DNA of 64,000 bases from Paeniglutamicibacter sp. Y32M11 (GCF_019285735.1 NZ_CP079107.1:248001-312000), one strand, 5' to 3'. Counted from the first letter of the stretch, positions 7,998 through 18,205 are shown. Numbers and translations: made by a program. The notes: a model not told the origin generated them from the letters alone.

Positions 7998-10325
7998 TTA
8001 GCCGAAGTACTTCGGCAGTGTGGCCTCGTGAGCCTCACGCAATTCGTTCAGATCCAGATCGAACTGGCCCTGAACCTCCAGCGTGTTACTCGCTGCGTCA
8101 ACAACACCCAGACGAACCACCGGGAACTGACGGGCGGTGGCCATGTCATTGAAGCGAACCTCTTCGGAGCGCGGAACAGCAACAACGGCGCGGGCCTGCG
8201 ATTCGGAGAACAGCGCGGTGAACGCATCCACGCCGTCGCGCTCACACAGATCATCCAGTGCCACGCGGGCGCCAACGCCGAAGCGCAGTGCCATCTCGCC
8301 CAGGGCCGCACCGAGGCCGCCCTCGGACAGATCGTGAGCCGAATCGATCATGCCATCGCGAGAAGCGTTGATCAGGATCGCGCCCAGGGTCTTCTCCGCT
8401 GCAAGATCGACCTTCGGCGGCAGACCACCGAGGTGACCTCGGATATTCGCGAACTCCGAGCCGTCCAGCTCATCGAACGTGGTGCCCAGCAGGTACAGGG
8501 CCTGACCGTCGGCGTCCGCGCGCCACCCCGAGGGGGTGCGGCGATCAACGTCGTCGAACTTACCGAGCATTGCCACGACCGGGGTCGGGTGGATCGGGGT
8601 GGAGCCGGTCTGGTTGTACAACGAGACGTTGCCACCGGTGACCGGGACGCCGAGCTCCAGGCAGGCATCCGAGAGACCACGAATGGCCTCGGCCAGCTGC
8701 CACATGACATCCGAGTCCTCGGGGGAACCGAAGTTCAGGCAGTCCGAGACGGCCATCGGTACGGCGCCGGAGGTGGCGACGTTGCGGTACGCCTCGGCCA
8801 AAGCCAGCTGTGCGCCGTGGTACGGATCCAGGAAGGTGTAGCGGCCGTTGGCGTCGGTGGCCAGGGCCACGCCCATGCCGGTCTTCTCATCAACGCGAAT
8901 CACACCGGCATCATCCGGGGAAGCCAGCGCGGTATTGCCGCCGACGTAACGGTCGTACTGGTTGGTGATCCAGGACTTGTCACACATGTTCGGGGACGCC
9001 ATGAGCTCCACGAGTGCGGCCTTCAGTTCAGCCCCGGTGGAAGGCAGATTCGCGCCGGCCTCCGAGGACTTGAAGGTGTCGGCCTGCAACGCATCCTGCC
9101 ATTCGGGGCGGGCGTACGGGCGGTCGTAGAGCGGGCCGTCGTGGGCCACGGTGCGCGGGTCAACATCGACGATGACTTCGCCATCCCACTTGATGATCAA
9201 CCGTCCGGTGTCGGTCACCTCGCCGAGCCAGGAGTACTCCACGGCCCACTTGTCCATGGTCGCCTCGAAGGCTTCGATGTTCTCCGGGGAGACAACGGCC
9301 ATCATGCGTTCCTGAGACTCGGACATCAGGATTTCGCCCGGGGTCAGGGTCGGATCGCGCAATAGCACGGAGGTCAGTTCGACCTCCATGCCACCGTCGC
9401 CGTTGGAAGCGAGTTCCGAGGTAGCACAGGAGATGCCGGCGGCACCGAGGTCCTGGATGCCCTCGACGAGGGATCCCTTGAAGAGTTCCAGGCAGCACTC
9501 GATGAGCACCTTTTCGGCAAACGGGTCACCGACCTGCACGGCGGGGCGCTTGGAGGGCTTGGTGTCATCGAAGGACTCCGAGGAAAGGATCGAGGCACCG
9601 CCGATGCCGTCGCCACCGGTGCGTGCGCCGAAGAGCACGACCTTGTTGCCCTTGCCCGACGCGTTGGCCAGACGGATGTCCTCGTGGCGCATGACGCCCA
9701 CTGCCAGCGCGTTGACCAGCGGGTTGCCCTGGTAGACGGAGTCAAAGACCATTTCGCCGCCGATGTTCGGCAGGCCCAGGGAGTTACCGTAGCCGCCGAT
9801 GCCGGCAACGGCACCGTGGATCACGCGTGCGGTATCCGGGTGGTCGATCGCGCCGAAGCGCAACGGGTCCATCACGGCGACCGGGCGGGCGCCCATGGAG
9901 ATGATGTCACGCACGATGCCACCGATGCCGGTGGCAGCACCCTGGTACGGCTCGATCATCGTGGGGGAGTTGTGCGACTCGATCTTGAAGGTCACGGCCC
10001 AGCCGTCGCCCAGGTTGGTCACACCGGCGTTTTCGCCGATGCCCACGAGCATGTCCTTCTTCATTTCCTCGCTGACCTTGTCACCAAATTGGCGCAGGTG
10101 GTTCTTGGAGGACTTGTAGGAGCAGTGCTCGGACCACATGACCGAGTACATGGCCAGTTCCGCCGCGGTGGGGCGGCGGCCCAGGACCTTCACAACTTCC
10201 TCAAATTCGTTCTGCTTCAGGCCAAGTTCTGCCCAGGGAAGTTCGGTGTCGGGAGTGGCCGCGGCGTTGGCCACGGTGTCCATGTTGAACTTCTTCTGCT
10301 GCGTGGTCTGCTCTGCGGCGCTCAC
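7998..10325 (-). CDS. purL: Phosphoribosylformylglycinamidine synthase, synthetase subunit
   Basis: The 775-residue protein is the small-type PurL used by Gram-positive bacteria. It converts FGAR, ATP and glutamine-derived ammonia to FGAM in purine synthesis. Recognisable motifs are [17 protein letters not shown], the [36 protein letters not shown] nucleotide/substrate region, [15 protein letters not shown], and the second AIRS-type half with [11 protein letters not shown] and [13 protein letters not shown]. The N-terminus has a roughly 25-residue extension before the conserved [17 protein letters not shown]. The gene overlaps purQ by 4 bp (10322-10325), so the two are translationally coupled, and PurS, PurQ and PurL form the working complex. 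Confidence 0.97.
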   Translation of the reverse strand: MSAAEQTTQQKKFNMDTVANAAATPDTELPWAELGLKQNEFEEVVKVLGRRPTAAELAMYSVMWSEHCSYKSSKNHLRQFGDKVSEEMKKDMLVGIGENAGVTNLGDGWAVTFKIESHNSPTMIEPYQGAATGIGGIVRDIISMGARPVAVMDPLRFGAIDHPDTARVIHGAVAGIGGYGNSLGLPNIGGEMVFDSVYQGNPLVNALAVGVMRHEDIRLANASGKGNKVVLFGARTGGDGIGGASILSSESFDDTKPSKRPAVQVGDPFAEKVLIECCLELFKGSLVEGIQDLGAAGISCATSELASNGDGGMEVELTSVLLRDPTLTPGEILMSESQERMMAVVSPENIEAFEATMDKWAVEYSWLGEVTDTGRLIIKWDGEVIVDVDPRTVAHDGPLYDRPYARPEWQDALQADTFKSSEAGANLPSTGAELKAALVELMASPNMCDKSWITNQYDRYVGGNTALASPDDAGVIRVDEKTGMGVALATDANGRYTFLDPYHGAQLALAEAYRNVATSGAVPMAVSDCLNFGSPEDSDVMWQLAEAIRGLSDACLELGVPVTGGNVSLYNQTGSTPIHPTPVVAMLGKFDDVDRRTPSGWRADADGQALYLLGTTFDELDGSEFANIRGHLGGLPPKVDLAAEKTLGAILINASRDGMIDSAHDLSEGGLGAALGEMALRFGVGARVALDDLCERDGVDAFTALFSESQARAVVAVPRSEEVRFNDMATARQFPVVRLGVVDAASNTLEVQGQFDLDLNELREAHEATLPKYFG

Positions 10326-11077
10326 TTCTGGCCTCCAACAAGGTGGGTCAAGACGGAGGTGAAGAAACCCAGTCCGTCGGTTCCGGTGTGGTCGGGGCCG
10401 AAACCGGCCTCCACTGCGTGCTCCGGGTGCGGCATGAGGCCCACCACGTTGCCCGCGGCATTGGTGATGCCGGCGATGTTGCGGCGTGAACCGTTCGGGT
10501 TCCAGCCCACGTAGCTGAACGCCACACGGCCCTCGGCCTCGAGGGCGTCAAGGGTCTTCTCGTCGGCCACGTACTGGCCGTCCTGGTTCTTCAGCACGAT
10601 GGTGATTTCCTCACCCTGTGCGTACTGGTTGGACCAGGCGGTGGTGTTGTTTTCCACGCGCAGCACCTGATCACGGCACAGGAACTTCAGGTGATCATTC
10701 TTGATCATCGAGCCCGGCAACAGGTGCGATTCGGTGAGAATCTGGAAACCGTTGCAAATGCCCAGCACGGGCAGCTTGGCATCGGAATTTGCTGCATCAA
10801 CGATTTTTGACATCATCGGTGCGAAGCGCGCGATGGCGCCGGCGCGTAGGTAGTCACCGTAGGAGAATCCGCCGGGGATCACCACGGCGTCAACGTTGGA
10901 CAGGTCGGCATCGCCGTGCCACAGGGACACCGCTTCGGCGCCGGCCAAGCGGATGGCGCGTGCCGCATCGCGGTCATCAAGGGTGCCCGGGAACGTGACA
11001 ACACCGATGCGAGCACCGGAGAGCGCGGCGGCGGGCGTCGAGTAGTCGCCGATCAGGGGGAGTTCGGTTGCGCTCAT
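10322..11077 (-). CDS. purQ: Phosphoribosylformylglycinamidine synthase, glutaminase subunit
   Basis: The 251-residue class I glutamine amidotransferase supplies ammonia to PurL. The nucleophile Cys is in [12 protein letters not shown], and the catalytic His-Glu pair is in [10 protein letters not shown] near the C-terminus. The oxyanion region is [19 protein letters not shown] roughly 20-residue leader precedes the conserved [18 protein letters not shown]. The start codon overlaps the purS stop by one base and the stop overlaps purL by 4 bp, so the three genes form a tight operon. Confidence 0.97.
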   Translation of the reverse strand: MSATELPLIGDYSTPAAALSGARIGVVTFPGTLDDRDAARAIRLAGAEAVSLWHGDADLSNVDAVVIPGGFSYGDYLRAGAIARFAPMMSKIVDAANSDAKLPVLGICNGFQILTESHLLPGSMIKNDHLKFLCRDQVLRVENNTTAWSNQYAQGEEITIVLKNQDGQYVADEKTLDALEAEGRVAFSYVGWNPNGSRRNIAGITNAAGNVVGLMPHPEHAVEAGFGPDHTGTDGLGFFTSVLTHLVGGQK

Positions 11078-11328
11078 TAGTCTGCGACAACCTCGACGTT
11101 AACAACGTCTTCGATGACCGGGTTGGAGAGCAGCTTTTCGGCCGCCTCGCGAGCCTGAGTCAAGATTTCCTCGGTGACCTCGCCGTCAACGGTCAATTCG
11201 AAGCGCTTGCCCTGACGGACCTGGCTAAAAGCTGTGAAACCAAGTCGGGGAAGTGCGCCAACGATGGCCTTGCCCTGCGGGTCAAGGATTTCGGGCTTGG
11301 GCATAACATCAACAACGATCCGGGGCAT
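11077..11328 (-). CDS. purS: Phosphoribosylformylglycinamidine synthase, PurS subunit
   Basis: The 83-residue PurS is the small subunit that bridges PurQ and PurL and is needed for ammonia transfer. The sequence [30 protein letters not shown] and the ferredoxin-like alternation of strands and helices are characteristic. GGAG lies 7 nt before the ATG. It is the first gene of the purS-purQ-purL operon, whose promoter must lie in the 202-bp gap shared with the divergent YchJ-like gene. Confidence 0.96.
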   Translation of the reverse strand: MPRIVVDVMPKPEILDPQGKAIVGALPRLGFTAFSQVRQGKRFELTVDGEVTEEILTQAREAAEKLLSNPVIEDVVNVEVVAD

Positions 11329-11530
11329 CCGGTGACTCCTGTGCGCGAGGGGTGGTTAATCGCCCGCGGACGTGCCGTCTCACGCCAAGGGTGGGGGCGT
11401 TCCGCGAGCTTGCTTGCCCAGTCTACCGGCACGGAAACGATCCACAGATTTTGTGTCGAGTTTCGCAGCGACTCGCAACGACGCTAATGCCGGGTATTTT
11501 GCCCTTCCGTACGGCGCATAAGCTGGGTTG

Positions 11531-11929
11531 ATGGAAAAAGACACCCGCTGCCCCTGCAATTCCGGGGAAACCTATTCATCGTGCTGTGGGCGATATCACC
11601 AGGGATTTAATGACCCGGAGATCCCCCTATGGCCGGGCACCGCCGAGACGCTGATGCGTTCACGGTTCAGCGCGTTCGCTGCGAATCGACCCGATTATCT
11701 GCTGGCCACCTGGTTTACCGACACCCGCCCCGCGGGCCTCGAGCTGGATACGGACATGGTGTGGCGCTCGCTGGAGATTGTGAACACCGAAGCCGGGGGA
11801 CCCTTTGATACCACCGGTGTGGTCGAGTTCATCGCGCGCTACAAGGTGGGGAAAAAATCCGGAGCGCAGCACGAGGTCAGCTCCTTTGTACGCGCGAACG
11901 GCCGCTGGTACTACCTCGACGCCGCCTGA
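11531..11929 (+). CDS. YchJ/UPF0225-family protein with SEC-C-like zinc motif
   Basis: The 132-residue protein begins with the Cys-rich motif CPCNSGETYSSCCGRYH typical of YchJ (SEC-C type, probable Zn ligand). It continues with MRSRFSAFAANRPDYLLATWF and an NTF2-like C-terminal domain ending FVRANGRWYYLDA. These proteins are widespread and of unknown molecular role. The ATG at 11531 lies 6 nt after a TAAGCT -10 box (11519-11524), so the mRNA is probably leaderless. An overlapping TTG at 11528 is less likely. The gene is divergent from purSQL. Confidence 0.85.
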   Translation: MEKDTRCPCNSGETYSSCCGRYHQGFNDPEIPLWPGTAETLMRSRFSAFAANRPDYLLATWFTDTRPAGLELDTDMVWRSLEIVNTEAGGPFDTTGVVEFIARYKVGKKSGAQHEVSSFVRANGRWYYLDAA

Positions 11930-11937
11930 GGGCCCGG

Positions 11938-13509
11938 CTAGCGATCCAGCGTGACGGTGCGCAGATCCAGGCGACGCAGCACCCGGTCCACCAGCTCGGG
12001 GTCGTTTCCGGGTTCGTTGCGCGCCTTGAGCATGTCGCCACGGGCGGCATTTAATGCCTCGCGCTGCACATCGTCCATCGTGGTGAGGATCTGCTTGATC
12101 CGCAGCATCTTCTCCGGATCGTTCTCCAGGTCGGTTGCCAAAATGGTGTGTAGCGAGGACATCCGGCGGGCCAGGGCCTCACGGCGCTTCTGCGGCAGGG
12201 CGGAGGCGGACTTTGACCGCTTCATGGCCTCCAGCGCAACCTTCTCCGCCCGGATGGCGAGTTTGCGCTCGGCCTTTTCCTCGGCGGCATGATCGTTGGG
12301 CAACTTCAGGGCCCGCATCAGGGCCGGCAGTGTCAGGCCGGGGACCACCAGCGTGGTGACAAGCACCGCGCAGGCGCAGGCCACCACAAAGTTGCGGCCC
12401 TCCAGGGGCTGTCCGTTGGTCATGGTGGTGGGCAGTGCCAATGCCAGTGCCAGCGTTGCCAACCCGCGCATCCCGCACCAGGTGAGCACCAGGACTTCCT
12501 TCAGCGACCCCGGAGTCTTATTTTTCCGCTCGGTGCCGCCGATCTTGTACATCGCCATCATCCAGAAGAACCTGACCAGGACAACGGCCACGCAGATGGC
12601 CACGATTCCGGGGATAAAGGTGAAGAGGTTCGCGCCCTCATCCTGAATGACGTAGCGCATTTCGATGCCGACCAGGCCGAAGGCGACACCGGTGGTCAGT
12701 AGCTCCACCACGTCCCAGAATGCGGTGCGGGTGAGGCGTTCCTCGGAGTCCTGCGGGCGGGCGCGGCGGCCCAATTCTAGGGCGGTGACCACCACCGCGA
12801 TCACGCCGGAGAAGTGCAGCTCTTCGGCCAGCAGGTAAACGGCATAGGGTGCCACCAGCGTGGTGGCCGAACGGGCCACCAGGTTCGGGACAAAACGGTT
12901 CAGGGCCCCGACCAGCCAGGCCATCGCCAGACCCAGGACGATGGCTCCGGCGGCTCCGATGAGGAATCGCGGGACGACCTCAAAGCCGACCTCTCCGCCG
13001 CTGACCGCCGCGGCGACCGCCGCCTGGAAGATCACGATGGCCATGGCGTCGTTAAAGAGGCCCTCGGTCTGCAACACGTTGATGAGCTTGCGCCGCATCT
13101 TCACCTTGCTGGCCACCGCCTCCACCGCGACCGGGTCCGGTGGGGCAACGATTGCGCCCAGTGCGATGGCGGCCGGCAAGCCCAGTGCCGGGATCAGCGC
13201 CCAGGAGATTCCCGCCACCACGGCGGCGGTGGCCGCCACCAGCAATACCGCCAGCAGGACCAGGGAGCGCCAACGTAAACGGAAAATTGACCAGGAGCTG
13301 CGTTGTGCCGCGGCAAAAAGCAGCGGCGGCAAGAAGAGTGGAAGGATCAGCTCGGGATTGATGTGGATCTCGGGAATGAACGGCAAAAATGCCGCAGCCG
13401 CGGAGAAAACCAGCATCAAAATGGGGTACGGCAACCGGATGCGTTCTCCCAGCCCGACCACCAGCACGGTCCCAAAGAGCAGGCCGACCAGTAGTAGCAG
13501 GAAATCCAT
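11938..13509 (-). CDS. CPA1-family Na+(K+)/H+ antiporter
   Basis: The 523-residue membrane protein has about 12 predicted helices from residues 1-400. The ion-binding core has GAIVAPPDPVAVEAV and TEGLFNDAMAIVIFQAAVA, the TDPV-like and ND motifs of CPA1 exchangers. The Arg-containing WCGMRGLATLALALALP follows. A charged helical cytoplasmic tail of about 110 residues (AEEKAERKLAIRAEKVALEAM) is typical of bacterial NhaP/YjcE-type proteins. The ATG at 13509 gives a direct membrane start (MDFLLLLVG). Longer in-frame starts add a polar, non-family N-terminus. The likely role is pH and sodium homeostasis by cation/proton exchange. Confidence 0.9.
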   Translation of the reverse strand: MDFLLLLVGLLFGTVLVVGLGERIRLPYPILMLVFSAAAAFLPFIPEIHINPELILPLFLPPLLFAAAQRSSWSIFRLRWRSLVLLAVLLVAATAAVVAGISWALIPALGLPAAIALGAIVAPPDPVAVEAVASKVKMRRKLINVLQTEGLFNDAMAIVIFQAAVAAAVSGGEVGFEVVPRFLIGAAGAIVLGLAMAWLVGALNRFVPNLVARSATTLVAPYAVYLLAEELHFSGVIAVVVTALELGRRARPQDSEERLTRTAFWDVVELLTTGVAFGLVGIEMRYVIQDEGANLFTFIPGIVAICVAVVLVRFFWMMAMYKIGGTERKNKTPGSLKEVLVLTWCGMRGLATLALALALPTTMTNGQPLEGRNFVVACACAVLVTTLVVPGLTLPALMRALKLPNDHAAEEKAERKLAIRAEKVALEAMKRSKSASALPQKRREALARRMSSLHTILATDLENDPEKMLRIKQILTTMDDVQREALNAARGDMLKARNEPGNDPELVDRVLRRLDLRTVTLDR

Positions 13510-13594
13510 GGTTGTGTCCCCATTTGTAGTTTGTGTAGATCCATTTTCCCACACCCGTGTTTCGCTCATGTTTTGCGACACCTCAACATCAAAC

Positions 13595-13637
13595 AAAAAG
13601 CGGGGCCGTACGCTTTTGGCGTACGGCCCCGCTTTTT
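13595..13637 (-). terminator. Strong bidirectional terminator
   Basis: A perfect 19-bp stem with a 5-nt loop, flanked by A5 on one side and T5 on the other, is a textbook factor-independent terminator in either direction. It follows the citrate carrier gene (minus strand) by about 30 bp and insulates the antiporter gene. Confidence 0.92.
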
Positions 13638-13668
13638 GGGTGGTGCTCGGGTGTGTCCGGCTCGGGGG

Positions 13669-15090
13669 TTAGCCGATGCCGATGGCGCCGATGAGTACGC
13701 CCGTGGCCAGCATGACCAGCGAGACGATCAATGCGCGCCAGAGGACCTTTTTGTGGTGATCGCCCAGATCCACGCGGGACATCGAGACCAGCAACAGGAT
13801 GGCGGGAACCAGCGGTGACTGCATGTGCACCGGCTGGCCGGTGATCGAGGCGCGGGCCATATCCACGGCGGGGATGCCGTAGTGGGCGCCGGCCTCGGTG
13901 AGTACCGGCAGGATGCCGAAGTAGAACGCGTCGTTGCTCATGAAGAACGTGGCCGGGATCGAGATGATGCCGGTGAGGATGGCCAGGTACGGGCCCATCG
14001 AGGTCGGGATGACATCGACCAACCAGGCGCTCATCGCATCAACCATGCCGGTGCCCGAGAGCACGCCGGTGAGTACCGCCGCGGCCAGCACCATGGAGAC
14101 CACGGCGATGACCTCGGAGGAGTGCGAGGCAATCATCTTGGCCTGATCGGAAATGCGGGGGAAGTTCACCAGCAGGGCGACGGCGGTGCCGATCATGAAC
14201 AGGTAGGACAGCGGCAGCAAATCCAGAACCAGCAGCACCATGATGGCCACGGTCATGGCCAGGTTGAAGATGAACAGCTTCGGACGCAGGGTCTCGCGGT
14301 TCGGATCCAGCGCGGTGCCATTCATGGTGACGGGTTCGGTGCCATCGCCGCGGACGGCAACCTTTTCCAGCAGTGCAACGCCGCGGCCACCGCTGGGGGT
14401 CTTGGTGTTGGTCGAGCCCTTTGAGCCCGAGGGTGCGGTCATGATCGAGCCCGGACCCCAGCGCAGCGGATCTTCGCGCTGCAGGCGCTTGCGTTCGGAG
14501 ACGCCCATGGCCCAGGCGAAGGCGAAGACGACAACAAGTCCCATGGCCAGAGCCGGGATCATCGGGACGAAGACGGCGGAAGCATCCACGTGCAGCGCGG
14601 CTGCGGCGCGTGCGGTTGGGCCACCCCACGGAACGATGTTCAGGGTGCCGTTGGTCAGACCGGCAACACAGGTCAGCACCACCGGGCTCATGCCCAAACG
14701 CTGGTAGATCGGCAGCAGTGCGGCAGTCACAACGATGAAGGTGGTGGAACCGTCGCCGTCCAGGGAGATCAATCCGGTCAGCAGCGCGGTGCCGAGCACC
14801 ACCTTGGCCGGGTCGTTGCCGACCAAGCGCAAGATGCCATCAACCAGCTTGTCGAAGAGGCCCACGTCGATCATGATGCCGAAGTACATGATGGCGAACA
14901 TGAGCAGGGCGGCGGTGGAAGACATCGACTTCACGGCCTCCATCACCATGTCGCCGATCCCTAGGCCGGCGCCGGCGAACAGGCCGAAGACCGTCGGCAC
15001 GATGATCAGTGCCAACAACGGTGTCATACGTTTTGTCATGATGAGGGCCATGAAGGTGGCCACCATCAGGAACCCGAGTGCTACAAGCAT
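13669..15090 (-). CDS. citM: CitMHS-family citrate/metal transporter
   Basis: This 473-residue secondary transporter has about 11-12 helices. It shows the CitMHS signatures FAIMYFGIMIDVGLFDKLVDGILR, LISLDGDGSTTFIVVTAALLPIY, TLNIVPWGGPTARAA, and FFMSNDAFYFGILPVLTEAG. It carries metal-citrate complexes (Mg2+ or Ca2+ type) with protons into the cell. A polar loop of about 65 residues in the middle (SIMTAPSGSKGSTNTKTPSG) separates the two halves. The gene is divergent from a CitA/CitB-type two-component system, the usual regulator of this carrier. Whether Mg- or Ca-citrate is preferred cannot be read from sequence. Confidence 0.92.
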   Translation of the reverse strand: MLVALGFLMVATFMALIMTKRMTPLLALIIVPTVFGLFAGAGLGIGDMVMEAVKSMSSTAALLMFAIMYFGIMIDVGLFDKLVDGILRLVGNDPAKVVLGTALLTGLISLDGDGSTTFIVVTAALLPIYQRLGMSPVVLTCVAGLTNGTLNIVPWGGPTARAAAALHVDASAVFVPMIPALAMGLVVVFAFAWAMGVSERKRLQREDPLRWGPGSIMTAPSGSKGSTNTKTPSGGRGVALLEKVAVRGDGTEPVTMNGTALDPNRETLRPKLFIFNLAMTVAIMVLLVLDLLPLSYLFMIGTAVALLVNFPRISDQAKMIASHSSEVIAVVSMVLAAAVLTGVLSGTGMVDAMSAWLVDVIPTSMGPYLAILTGIISIPATFFMSNDAFYFGILPVLTEAGAHYGIPAVDMARASITGQPVHMQSPLVPAILLLVSMSRVDLGDHHKKVLWRALIVSLVMLATGVLIGAIGIG

Positions 15091-15303
15091 GGGGGTCTCC
15101 TTCTAGGTGATGCGTTCTGCGTGAATGATGTGGGGCGATGTTTGCAGGAGGGCTACCTCGGCCACCTGTTGATCCGCGGATACTCACGTTACGTGGCGCG
15201 CATCACGGCGGTGTGGTTGTGCCCACAAAGAGGGGTTCTTCCCCTAAATCCTTTTTTGCTCATAAAGCCCAGCGTGTCCGGTGGGGGTCTTACACTTGGT
15301 TTC

Positions 15304-17025
15304 ATGCCCCATGATCACAAACCCGCGCGCGGATTCGCCTCCCGCATTATGAGCCTGCAATTCGCGGTGGTGGGTCTGATGATCCTGATCGCTGCGGGCG
15401 GCGCCATGTGGGCAACCGTCCAACGTGTTGACGAACAAGCCCAGGAACGTGCCCTAGCCATCGCCCGCACCCTGGCGGCGGACCCCCAACTGCAAGCGGA
15501 GGTCCAAAAATTGGCCGCGGGCAACGAACTTGACCCCATTGCGCTACGCACCGGCCCGGTGCAATTGGCAGCCGAGGCGGTACGGAATCGTACCGGTGCG
15601 TTCTTCGTGGTCGTGACCGAGGATCGCGGCATTCGGCTCTCCCACCCGAACCCCACCTTGCTGGGCCAACGGGTCTCCACGGACCCGGTGGCACTCTCCG
15701 GTGCCGAAGATGTCTCGCGCGAACACGGAACGTTGGGTGAATCGGTGCGCGCCAAGGTCCCGGTGTTCGCGCCGGGCTCCACCGGCACGGTTGTTGGCGA
15801 GGTCAGTGTCGGGGTCGGTGGGCAGGAACTTGCCGCCCTGCTGCGGGTGGCGGCCCTGTGGGTGCTGGGCTTCGGACTTGGCGCCCTGGGGCTTTCGGCG
15901 CTGGCCACCCGTTGGTTGGTGCGCCGACTCAAAGCGCAGACACTCGGGCTGGAACCGGCGGAAATGGCTCAGCTGTTGCGTGACCGCGATGCCGTGCTGT
16001 ACGGAGTACTTGATGGGGTCATCGGGATCGGTCCCGACGGACGCGTCAGCGTGCGCAATCGTGCCGCGCGCATCATGCTGGGGCTGCCGCATCGAAACGC
16101 GGCCGGCGACATCATCGGACTGCCCTTTACCGATGCGCAACTGCCCACGGCGCTGGTGTCAGCACTCACCGAAGCCCGGCCGCGAACCCTGCGGCTGGAA
16201 ACGGAGCAAGCGGCGCTGGTGGCCACCATCCACCCGGTGCGCCGTGACGGAATTAATCTCGGACAGGTGGTGCTGTTGCGCGACGTCACGACCATCGAAA
16301 CCCTTGGCTCACGACTCGATGCGGTGGAGACCATGGCATCGGCCCTGCGCGCTCAACGCCACGAGTTCGCCAACCGGCTGCACACCATTTCCGGACTGCT
16401 GCACCACGGGGACGTGGACGAGGCGCTGGACTACCTCGGTGAGGTCATCGAGTCTGGTCCGGTGCGTGAGCCGGTGCAGAACTTGGCCGCGATCGAGGAT
16501 ACCTATCTGCGGGCCTTCTTGGGTGCCAAGGGTGTCCAGGCCTACGAGCGGGGCGTGGTGTTGCGCGTGGGTGATGCCAGTGCGCTGTACGGGAGCCTGC
16601 TGGATGCTCAAGACGCCACGGCGGTGCTTGGCAACCTCATTGACAATGCGTTGCGTGCGGCGGTGGAGGGTCCGGCCCCGCGCTGGGTGGAAGTTGACCT
16701 GCTCTCCGAGGGCTCCACATTGCACCTAGCCGTCGCCGATTCCGGGGCGGGTGTGGCCCCGGGACTCGATGTTTTTGCCGAGGGAGTCAGTACCGCTTCG
16801 GTGCCAGATGCTCCCGAACACGGTCACGGCGTGGGGCTACCGCTGGTCCGCCGACTGGCACGCACCCGCGGCGGAGAAGTCTGGATCGCCGACCCGGGCG
16901 GAACTTCCACACAAGAGGCGACCGCCCACCCCGCGGGCACTTCGTCGGGCGCGGTATTTGCCGCACGCCTGCCCGGGGTACTTTCCGCCGATGCATCAAC
17001 TACTTTAAGGAGTTATGAACGATGA
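15304..17025 (+). CDS. citA: CitA/DcuS-type sensor histidine kinase
   Basis: The 573-residue kinase has TM1 at about residues 17-37 and an extracytoplasmic PAS/PDC sensor at about 40-180 (FFVVVTEDRGIRLSHPNPTLLGQ). TM2 is at about 183-203, a cytoplasmic PAS at about 225-330, and the H-box QRHEFANRLHTISGLL has the phosphorylated His near 353. The ATPase domain has NLIDNALRA and GHGVGLPLVRRLA. This is the layout of citrate/C4-dicarboxylate sensors. The ATG at 15304 lies 7 nt after TACACT (15291-15296) with no ribosome site, so a leaderless start is likely. Longer frames upstream lack support. It overlaps the regulator gene by 4 bp and is divergent from the citrate carrier. Confidence 0.92.
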   Translation: MPHDHKPARGFASRIMSLQFAVVGLMILIAAGGAMWATVQRVDEQAQERALAIARTLAADPQLQAEVQKLAAGNELDPIALRTGPVQLAAEAVRNRTGAFFVVVTEDRGIRLSHPNPTLLGQRVSTDPVALSGAEDVSREHGTLGESVRAKVPVFAPGSTGTVVGEVSVGVGGQELAALLRVAALWVLGFGLGALGLSALATRWLVRRLKAQTLGLEPAEMAQLLRDRDAVLYGVLDGVIGIGPDGRVSVRNRAARIMLGLPHRNAAGDIIGLPFTDAQLPTALVSALTEARPRTLRLETEQAALVATIHPVRRDGINLGQVVLLRDVTTIETLGSRLDAVETMASALRAQRHEFANRLHTISGLLHHGDVDEALDYLGEVIESGPVREPVQNLAAIEDTYLRAFLGAKGVQAYERGVVLRVGDASALYGSLLDAQDATAVLGNLIDNALRAAVEGPAPRWVEVDLLSEGSTLHLAVADSGAGVAPGLDVFAEGVSTASVPDAPEHGHGVGLPLVRRLARTRGGEVWIADPGGTSTQEATAHPAGTSSGAVFAARLPGVLSADASTTLRSYER

Positions 17026-17687
17026 ATCCGAGCACTGACTACAAGGTCCTGGTGGTTGACGACGACTTCCGGGTAGCAGCTCTGCACGCCGGATACGTGG
17101 ATGATGTCCCAGGATTCAGTGCCTTGGCACCCGTTCACGATGCCCGCATGGTGCCCCGCGCCGTGGCGGAGGGCAAACCGGATCTCCTGCTGTTGGATGT
17201 TTACCTACCGCAGGGTTCCGGGCTCGACTTGCTCGCCAGCCTCGACGTGGATGCGTTTGTGCTCTCTGCTGCCACCGAGGTCGACGCCGTGCGCACGGCC
17301 ATCAGGCGCGGTGCTCTCGGGTATCTGGTCAAACCGTTTGACCCGAAGATGCTCGCCGCCCGATTGCGCGGTTATGCCCGCTACCGGAGACAGCTGGAGA
17401 GCGCGGCAGGCCTTGACCAGCAGGGGATTGATCGGGCGCAGCGTGCCCTGTTGGCGGGGGATGACGCGGGAGTTGTTGCCGTAACTCCCACCGAGCAAGC
17501 GGTGCTCGCCGCGGTGGCTGCGGCAGGGGAGCCGGCCACGGTGATGCAGGTGGTCACCGCCGTGGGGATTTCGCGCGCCACGGCCCAGCGCTACCTGGCA
17601 AATCTTGTCCAAGCCGGATCGCTGCGCCTGGAATTGGCGTACGGAAGTCGCGGTCGACCCGAACACCGATACCTCGTTCAGGGTTAA
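17022..17687 (+). CDS. citB: CitB/DcuR-type response regulator
   Basis: The 221-residue protein has an N-terminal receiver with acidic pocket VVDDDF, phospho-acceptor Asp59 in LLLLDVYLP and the Lys of GYLVKPFDP. A C-terminal winged-helix-like DNA-binding domain follows (VMQVVTAVGISRATAQRYLANLVQAGSLRLELAYGSRGRPEHRY). This effector is the CitT/DcuR type rather than LuxR or OmpR. The ATG overlaps the kinase stop in ATGA, so the two are coupled. It should activate the divergent citM gene in response to extracellular citrate or a related tricarboxylate. Confidence 0.92.
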   Translation: MNPSTDYKVLVVDDDFRVAALHAGYVDDVPGFSALAPVHDARMVPRAVAEGKPDLLLLDVYLPQGSGLDLLASLDVDAFVLSAATEVDAVRTAIRRGALGYLVKPFDPKMLAARLRGYARYRRQLESAAGLDQQGIDRAQRALLAGDDAGVVAVTPTEQAVLAAVAAAGEPATVMQVVTAVGISRATAQRYLANLVQAGSLRLELAYGSRGRPEHRYLVQG

Positions 17688-17691
17688 GCGC

Positions 17692-18153
17692 CTATTGTGA
17701 CGGCCCGTTCGGCCGTTCAACCAACAGGGGCAGGGCCGCGGTCCAGTCGGCAATTCCGCAGCCATTACTCAGATTGAAGGTTCGTGCCACGGTGCGTCCC
17801 TTGATGGTTCCGGTAACGTCAGCCGTGGCCGGGCCACCGTATTGCATGGTGCAGACCCGGTTATTGTCATCGGTAGGCAGCGTGAGCATTTGAGGTTCGG
17901 CGGCCAAGAAGAGGCAGGCTTCCTCGGCCCGCGGATGATCACTGGCCTCTAGCGACGAGGAACCCGAGCAGGACAAGTGGTACTGCGCGCTTTGAGTCTT
18001 ACCGTCGGCCTTGATGGAAATCGACAGTTCAGTTCCGGTGCTCTGGCTGCTTGGTGTTGTTCCGGTCGGCCCGGCATCGTTGGCGCATCCTGCCAGCAAT
18101 ACTCCGGCACCCAGCAGCAGTACCGGAACGATTAACTGTTGGTGCTGCCGCAT
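17692..18153 (-). CDS. Lipoprotein with subtilisin-inhibitor-like (SSI) domain
   Basis: The 153-residue protein starts at the ATG at 18153 with a signal sequence (LIVPVLLLGAGVLLAGC). The lipobox LLAGC predicts attachment of the mature Cys to lipid outside the membrane. After a Ser/Thr linker, the C-terminal part has CTMQYGGPATADVTGTIKGRTVARTFNLSNGCGIADW. The Cys spacing and the YGGPATA-VTG core are those of the Streptomyces subtilisin inhibitor family. If functional, it would restrain serine proteases at the cell surface. The P1 reactive residue cannot be assigned safely. The stop lies 4 bp from the convergent citB stop. Confidence 0.72.
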   Translation of the reverse strand: MRQHQQLIVPVLLLGAGVLLAGCANDAGPTGTTPSSQSTGTELSISIKADGKTQSAQYHLSCSGSSSLEASDHPRAEEACLFLAAEPQMLTLPTDDNNRVCTMQYGGPATADVTGTIKGRTVARTFNLSNGCGIADWTAALPLLVERPNGPSQ

Positions 18154-18205
18154 GTTCTTCACCCATCCCAAAAGATCACCCACGGCCTGCTGTCGGCGGC
18201 CTTTT

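Noticed and set aside
7950-9365. 471-codon open frame on the plus strand opposite purL
   Set aside because: It is the antisense shadow of purL. Its translation is rich in Gly, Arg, Val and His without any domain, as expected from GC-rich third positions.
12860-13672. 270-codon plus-strand frame opposite the antiporter gene
   Set aside because: Antisense to a clear CPA1 transporter and runs through a strong terminator.
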